Source of the DNA: Stenotrophomonas bentonitica
Lineage (GTDB): Bacteria; Pseudomonadota; Gammaproteobacteria; Xanthomonadales; Xanthomonadaceae
Direction: 5' to 3'
Assembly (NCBI RefSeq): GCF_002887735.1
Contig: NZ_PKQP01000003.1
Span: 186,001-250,000, forward strand
Length of the DNA: 64,000 nucleotides
Shown here: one piece after another, positions 62,128 to 64,000 of the stretch
Position numbering within the stretch: position 1 is the stretch's first letter
Layout: each line of letters starts with the position of its first letter
Translations under genes and position numbers: made by a program
Notes under the pieces: model-generated
Told to the model about the DNA's origin: nothing
What the model saw: the letters and a program-made list of their open reading frames with translations, nothing else
Database searches by the model: none

Positions 62128-62237
62128 TGCCGACCAACGGTCGGCACCTACCGGTTCGCCAACAAGAAACCCGCGCTGGCAGCAGCGCGGGTTTTTTGTT
62201 GTTCCGTCACCGGGTAGTGCCGGCCGCTGGCCGGCAA
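62128..62237. repeat. Inverted SMAG pair flanking the speE terminator
   Basis: A reversed copy at 62128-62151 (TGCCGACCAACGGTCGGCAC then CTAC) and a forward copy at 62214-62237 (GTAGTGCCGGCCGCTGGCCG then GCAA) enclose the terminator at 62168-62197. The stems differ in sequence (CGACC versus CGGCC) but share the GTAG head. Confidence 0.85.
62168..62197 (+). terminator. speE terminator
   Basis: AACCCGCGCTG pairs perfectly over 11 bp around a GCAG loop and is followed by a run of six T. It lies 50 bases after the speE stop codon. Confidence 0.9.
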
Positions 62238-62256
62238 CCCCCTGAACCCCAAGGCC

Positions 62257-63162
62257 TCAGATCGCCCAGATCCCAGCAATCACCGCCACCACCAGGCCCC
62301 ACTTGATCACCTGGTAGGCCACCACGCTGCGCTCGCGCAGCGCCTTGGCCTTCAGCCGCACCTTGTAGACGCTGCCGAAGGCCTTGTTAACGCCACCGGT
62401 CGGGTCACCCGGCAGGTTTGGCGAGGCGCCACCGGCCAGCAGCGTGGACGCCACCGCGCGGTTGAACAGGCCCGGCAGGCCGAAGCGCAGCGGGCGGGCG
62501 ATGTCGCAGAACAGGATCACGCGGTCGTCCGGCGTCTCGTTGTGCGCGTGGTGGATGTAGGTCTCATCGAACATCATCCACTCGCCATCACGCCAGCTCT
62601 TCTTGATGCCATCCACCACGATGTAGCAGCCATCGTCGTTCGGCGTGGCCAGGCCCAGGTGCAGACGCAGCGAGCCGGCGAAGGGATCGCGGTGCGGGCG
62701 CAGTTCGCTGCCCGAGGGCAGCTGGGCGAACATCGCCGCACGCACGTCCGGCAGTGATTCCAGCAGCGCGGTGGTCTTCGGGCACAGCGCCTTGGCCGAG
62801 GGGTGCGAGGGGCCGTACCACTTCAGATAGAAGCGCTTCCAGCCGCGACGGAAGAACGAGTTGAAGCCGGCATCGTTGAACGTGCTGGACGCAGCGATCT
62901 TGTCCGCGTCGCGCAGGGCCAGCGCTTCGTCGCGGATCATCTGCCAGTTCTGGCGCAGCGGCTCGAGCTGCGGGAATTCCTTGCCCGGGTCCAGGAAGGG
63001 CGTGGTCGGCACCTTCGAGAACGCATACATGATCACGTTGATCGGGGCCATGAAGCTTGAGTGGTCCAGCAGCTGGCGCGACCAGCGCGCGCGCACCTTG
63101 CCGCGGTAATGGATGTACAGCACGCAGGCGATGAACAGCCCTGCCAGCACGATCTTGATCAT
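62257..63162 (-). CDS. lpxO: LpxO-type lipid A 2-hydroxylase (aspartyl/asparaginyl beta-hydroxylase family)
   Basis: A 301-residue Fe(II)/2-oxoglutarate-dependent enzyme. The N-terminal membrane helix IKIVLAGLFIACVLYIHYRG anchors it at the cytoplasmic face. The iron site is the H-x-D of LRPHRDPFAGSLRLHLGL plus the later His in YIHHAHNETPDDRVILFCD. The DFHAG-type DGIKKSWRDGEWMMFDETY segment is also conserved. A second membrane helix lies at the C-terminus (VIKWGLVVAVIAGIWAI), as in LpxO. In Salmonella LpxO adds a 2-OH to a secondary lipid A acyl chain. The start MIKIVLAGL (63162) has GGAGGA upstream. Confidence 0.9.
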   Translation of the reverse strand: MIKIVLAGLFIACVLYIHYRGKVRARWSRQLLDHSSFMAPINVIMYAFSKVPTTPFLDPGKEFPQLEPLRQNWQMIRDEALALRDADKIAASSTFNDAGFNSFFRRGWKRFYLKWYGPSHPSAKALCPKTTALLESLPDVRAAMFAQLPSGSELRPHRDPFAGSLRLHLGLATPNDDGCYIVVDGIKKSWRDGEWMMFDETYIHHAHNETPDDRVILFCDIARPLRFGLPGLFNRAVASTLLAGGASPNLPGDPTGGVNKAFGSVYKVRLKAKALRERSVVAYQVIKWGLVVAVIAGIWAI

Positions 63163-63637
63163 CAGTCTTCCTCCGGCACAGCCGGACCCGAAATGGTGGG
63201 GGCGATGCACGGAAGTGACCGGCACCGATACGGCGGCAGAGGGCGGGGACGTGCCGGAGAGGGGCGGCCGCCGATGTCGCGAACAACAGCATATGGTCCG
63301 CAGCGCCTGCGTCGCGGTCAAGCACAGGCTGGGCGATGTTCAGCGCCGGGTGACCCATGCAACCGCCTGCTGCGTTGGACGCACGGAAGCGTTGCCTGCC
63401 CCGCACTCCCCGGTGATCGCTGGCAACCCGCTGATATAGAACGAAATTATTCCAAACGATACAAGATTGTCCGCTTCAGCGTGACGAACTGTTCCACGCC
63501 GGGCGACGACATTTCTCCGACATCATCTGGATTCGTGTACTGGTGAGTACTAAAATTAACGAAATCTTTAGTTCCCACGATAAGCAGCACCGGTACGCCT
63601 GACGCATTGCGCCGACCGCCGGGTCGCACAGACCCCT
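63163..63637. other. 475-base gene-free stretch between lpxO and the kinase gene
   Basis: No credible gene. Two patches are much richer in A/T than the surroundings: 63430-63475 (GATATAGAACGAAATTATTC) and 63540-63575 (GTACTAAAATTAACGAAATC). The second, about 70 bases before the kinase gene, is its likely promoter region (TAAAAT as a -10), but no matching -35 at 16-18 bases was seen. Confidence 0.4.
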
Positions 63638-64000
63638 ATGAACACAATTGTTGCCTCGTGTGTCGATGACACCGCCCCCGCCGAGCTGCTCAAGCGCGGC
63701 GAACGCCTCCTGGAACCCGACGTCTACCGGACCTGCCTCAATGGCCAGCCGGCCGTGGTCAAGGATTACACCCGCTATCGCGGCACCCCGCTGTCGCCGA
63801 TCGCCCGCCTCTTGGTCCGCCGCGAGGCGCGCATCCTGCAGCGCCTGAGCGGCTGGAAGCACGCGCCGGCCCTGCTCGGCACCATCGGTGGCCTCGCCCT
63901 GGGCATGGAGTTCATTCCCGGCCAGACCCTGAGCGCGGCCCAGTCGGTCGGCATCGAGGTCTTCGAGCAGCTGCAGTACGCGCTCACACGCCTGCATGCC
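63638..64000 (+). CDS. LPS/serine-threonine kinase-like protein, 5' part only
   Basis: The first 121 codons of a gene that runs off the right edge. ATG 63638 opens MNTIVASCVDDTAPAELLKR. The sequence resembles the N-lobe of WaaP/RIO-like kinases: QPAVVKDYTRYRGTPLSPIA, with the putative ATP-binding Lys in VVKDY near residue 45, then REARILQRLSGWKHAPALLG and LGMEFIPGQTLSA at the hinge. The catalytic loop is not in the window. Nearness to lpxO suggests a role in LPS or core modification (inference). Unlike most neighbours it has a Cys and an ATT early on, near an AT-rich promoter patch. Confidence 0.6.
   Translation, partial: MNTIVASCVDDTAPAELLKRGERLLEPDVYRTCLNGQPAVVKDYTRYRGTPLSPIARLLVRREARILQRLSGWKHAPALLGTIGGLALGMEFIPGQTLSAAQSVGIEVFEQLQYALTRLHA

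Overview
The window is a high-GC chromosomal segment of a gammaproteobacterium of the Xanthomonas family (Lysobacteraceae/Xanthomonadaceae). Stenotrophomonas is the best guess. The grounds are the Clp (CAP-like) regulator, the trpE/trpG-D-C arrangement, and about 17 copies of short GTAG-headed palindromes of the SMAG type known from Stenotrophomonas maltophilia. There is no IS element, phage gene or CRISPR array. Most of the window is core genome; novelty, where present, is in regulatory RNA and in small uncharacterised operons.

Layout. 1-5.2 kb: the end of an unknown membrane-protein gene, a DUF4126 protein, then a two-gene signalling unit (degenerate REC-GGDEF-EAL protein plus hybrid kinase). 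5.2-10.5 kb: iron storage (bfr, bfd with a candidate Fur site), rppH, tRNA-Met and tRNA-Gln, rplM-rpsI, coq7, sugE with a candidate guanidine-II riboswitch, and speD. 10.6-17.1 kb: clp, a TauE/SafE exporter, then trpE/trpG-D-C plus a coupled HAD phosphatase on the minus strand, headed by a Trp-rich leader reading frame. 17.2-20.3 kb: a LuxR-type regulator divergent from three uncharacterised envelope-protein genes. 20.4-24.9 kb: yegS-like lipid kinase, a candidate GGA-rich small RNA, GNAT, rpe, a short J-domain protein, purC and an Mpo1-like protein.

25.3-31.2 kb: a complete group-2 Mrp cation/proton antiporter operon (fused A/B, then C, D, E, F, G) with overlapping stop and start codons, followed by a Ca/Na antiporter. 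33.6-41.3 kb: aromatic amino acid catabolism (hmgA, hppD with a divergent MarR regulator, kynA) interspersed with a POT peptide transporter and a thioredoxin-like lipoprotein. 42.2-45 kb: a diguanylate cyclase, an ECF sigma factor and a probable anti-sigma membrane protein. 45-52.8 kb: DUF808 protein, UbiB-family kinase, opgB phosphoglycerol transferase and a large MscS-type channel.

53-58.6 kb: lipocalin, FAD oxidoreductase, small periplasmic proteins, and a PepSY/PhoP-PhoQ-like two-component locus with a direct-repeat box. 59-64 kb: divergent speA and speE (with speD at 10 kb these give agmatine, decarboxylated SAM and spermidine), an LpxO-like lipid A hydroxylase and the start of an LPS-kinase-like gene that runs off the end.

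The most noteworthy signals are: (i) two ACGR-tetraloop hairpins plus an overlapping terminator before sugE; (ii) a Trp-Trp-Arg-Trp-Trp leader frame that has no stop before trpE and overlaps its start out of frame; (iii) an orphan plus-strand terminator preceded by a GGA-rich, hairpin-forming stretch resembling an Rsm/Csr-type RNA; (iv) a palindrome lying exactly in the hppD promoter spacer; (v) SMAG repeats whose GTAG head supplies the stop codon of two genes. None is proven; all rest on reading the sequence by eye.
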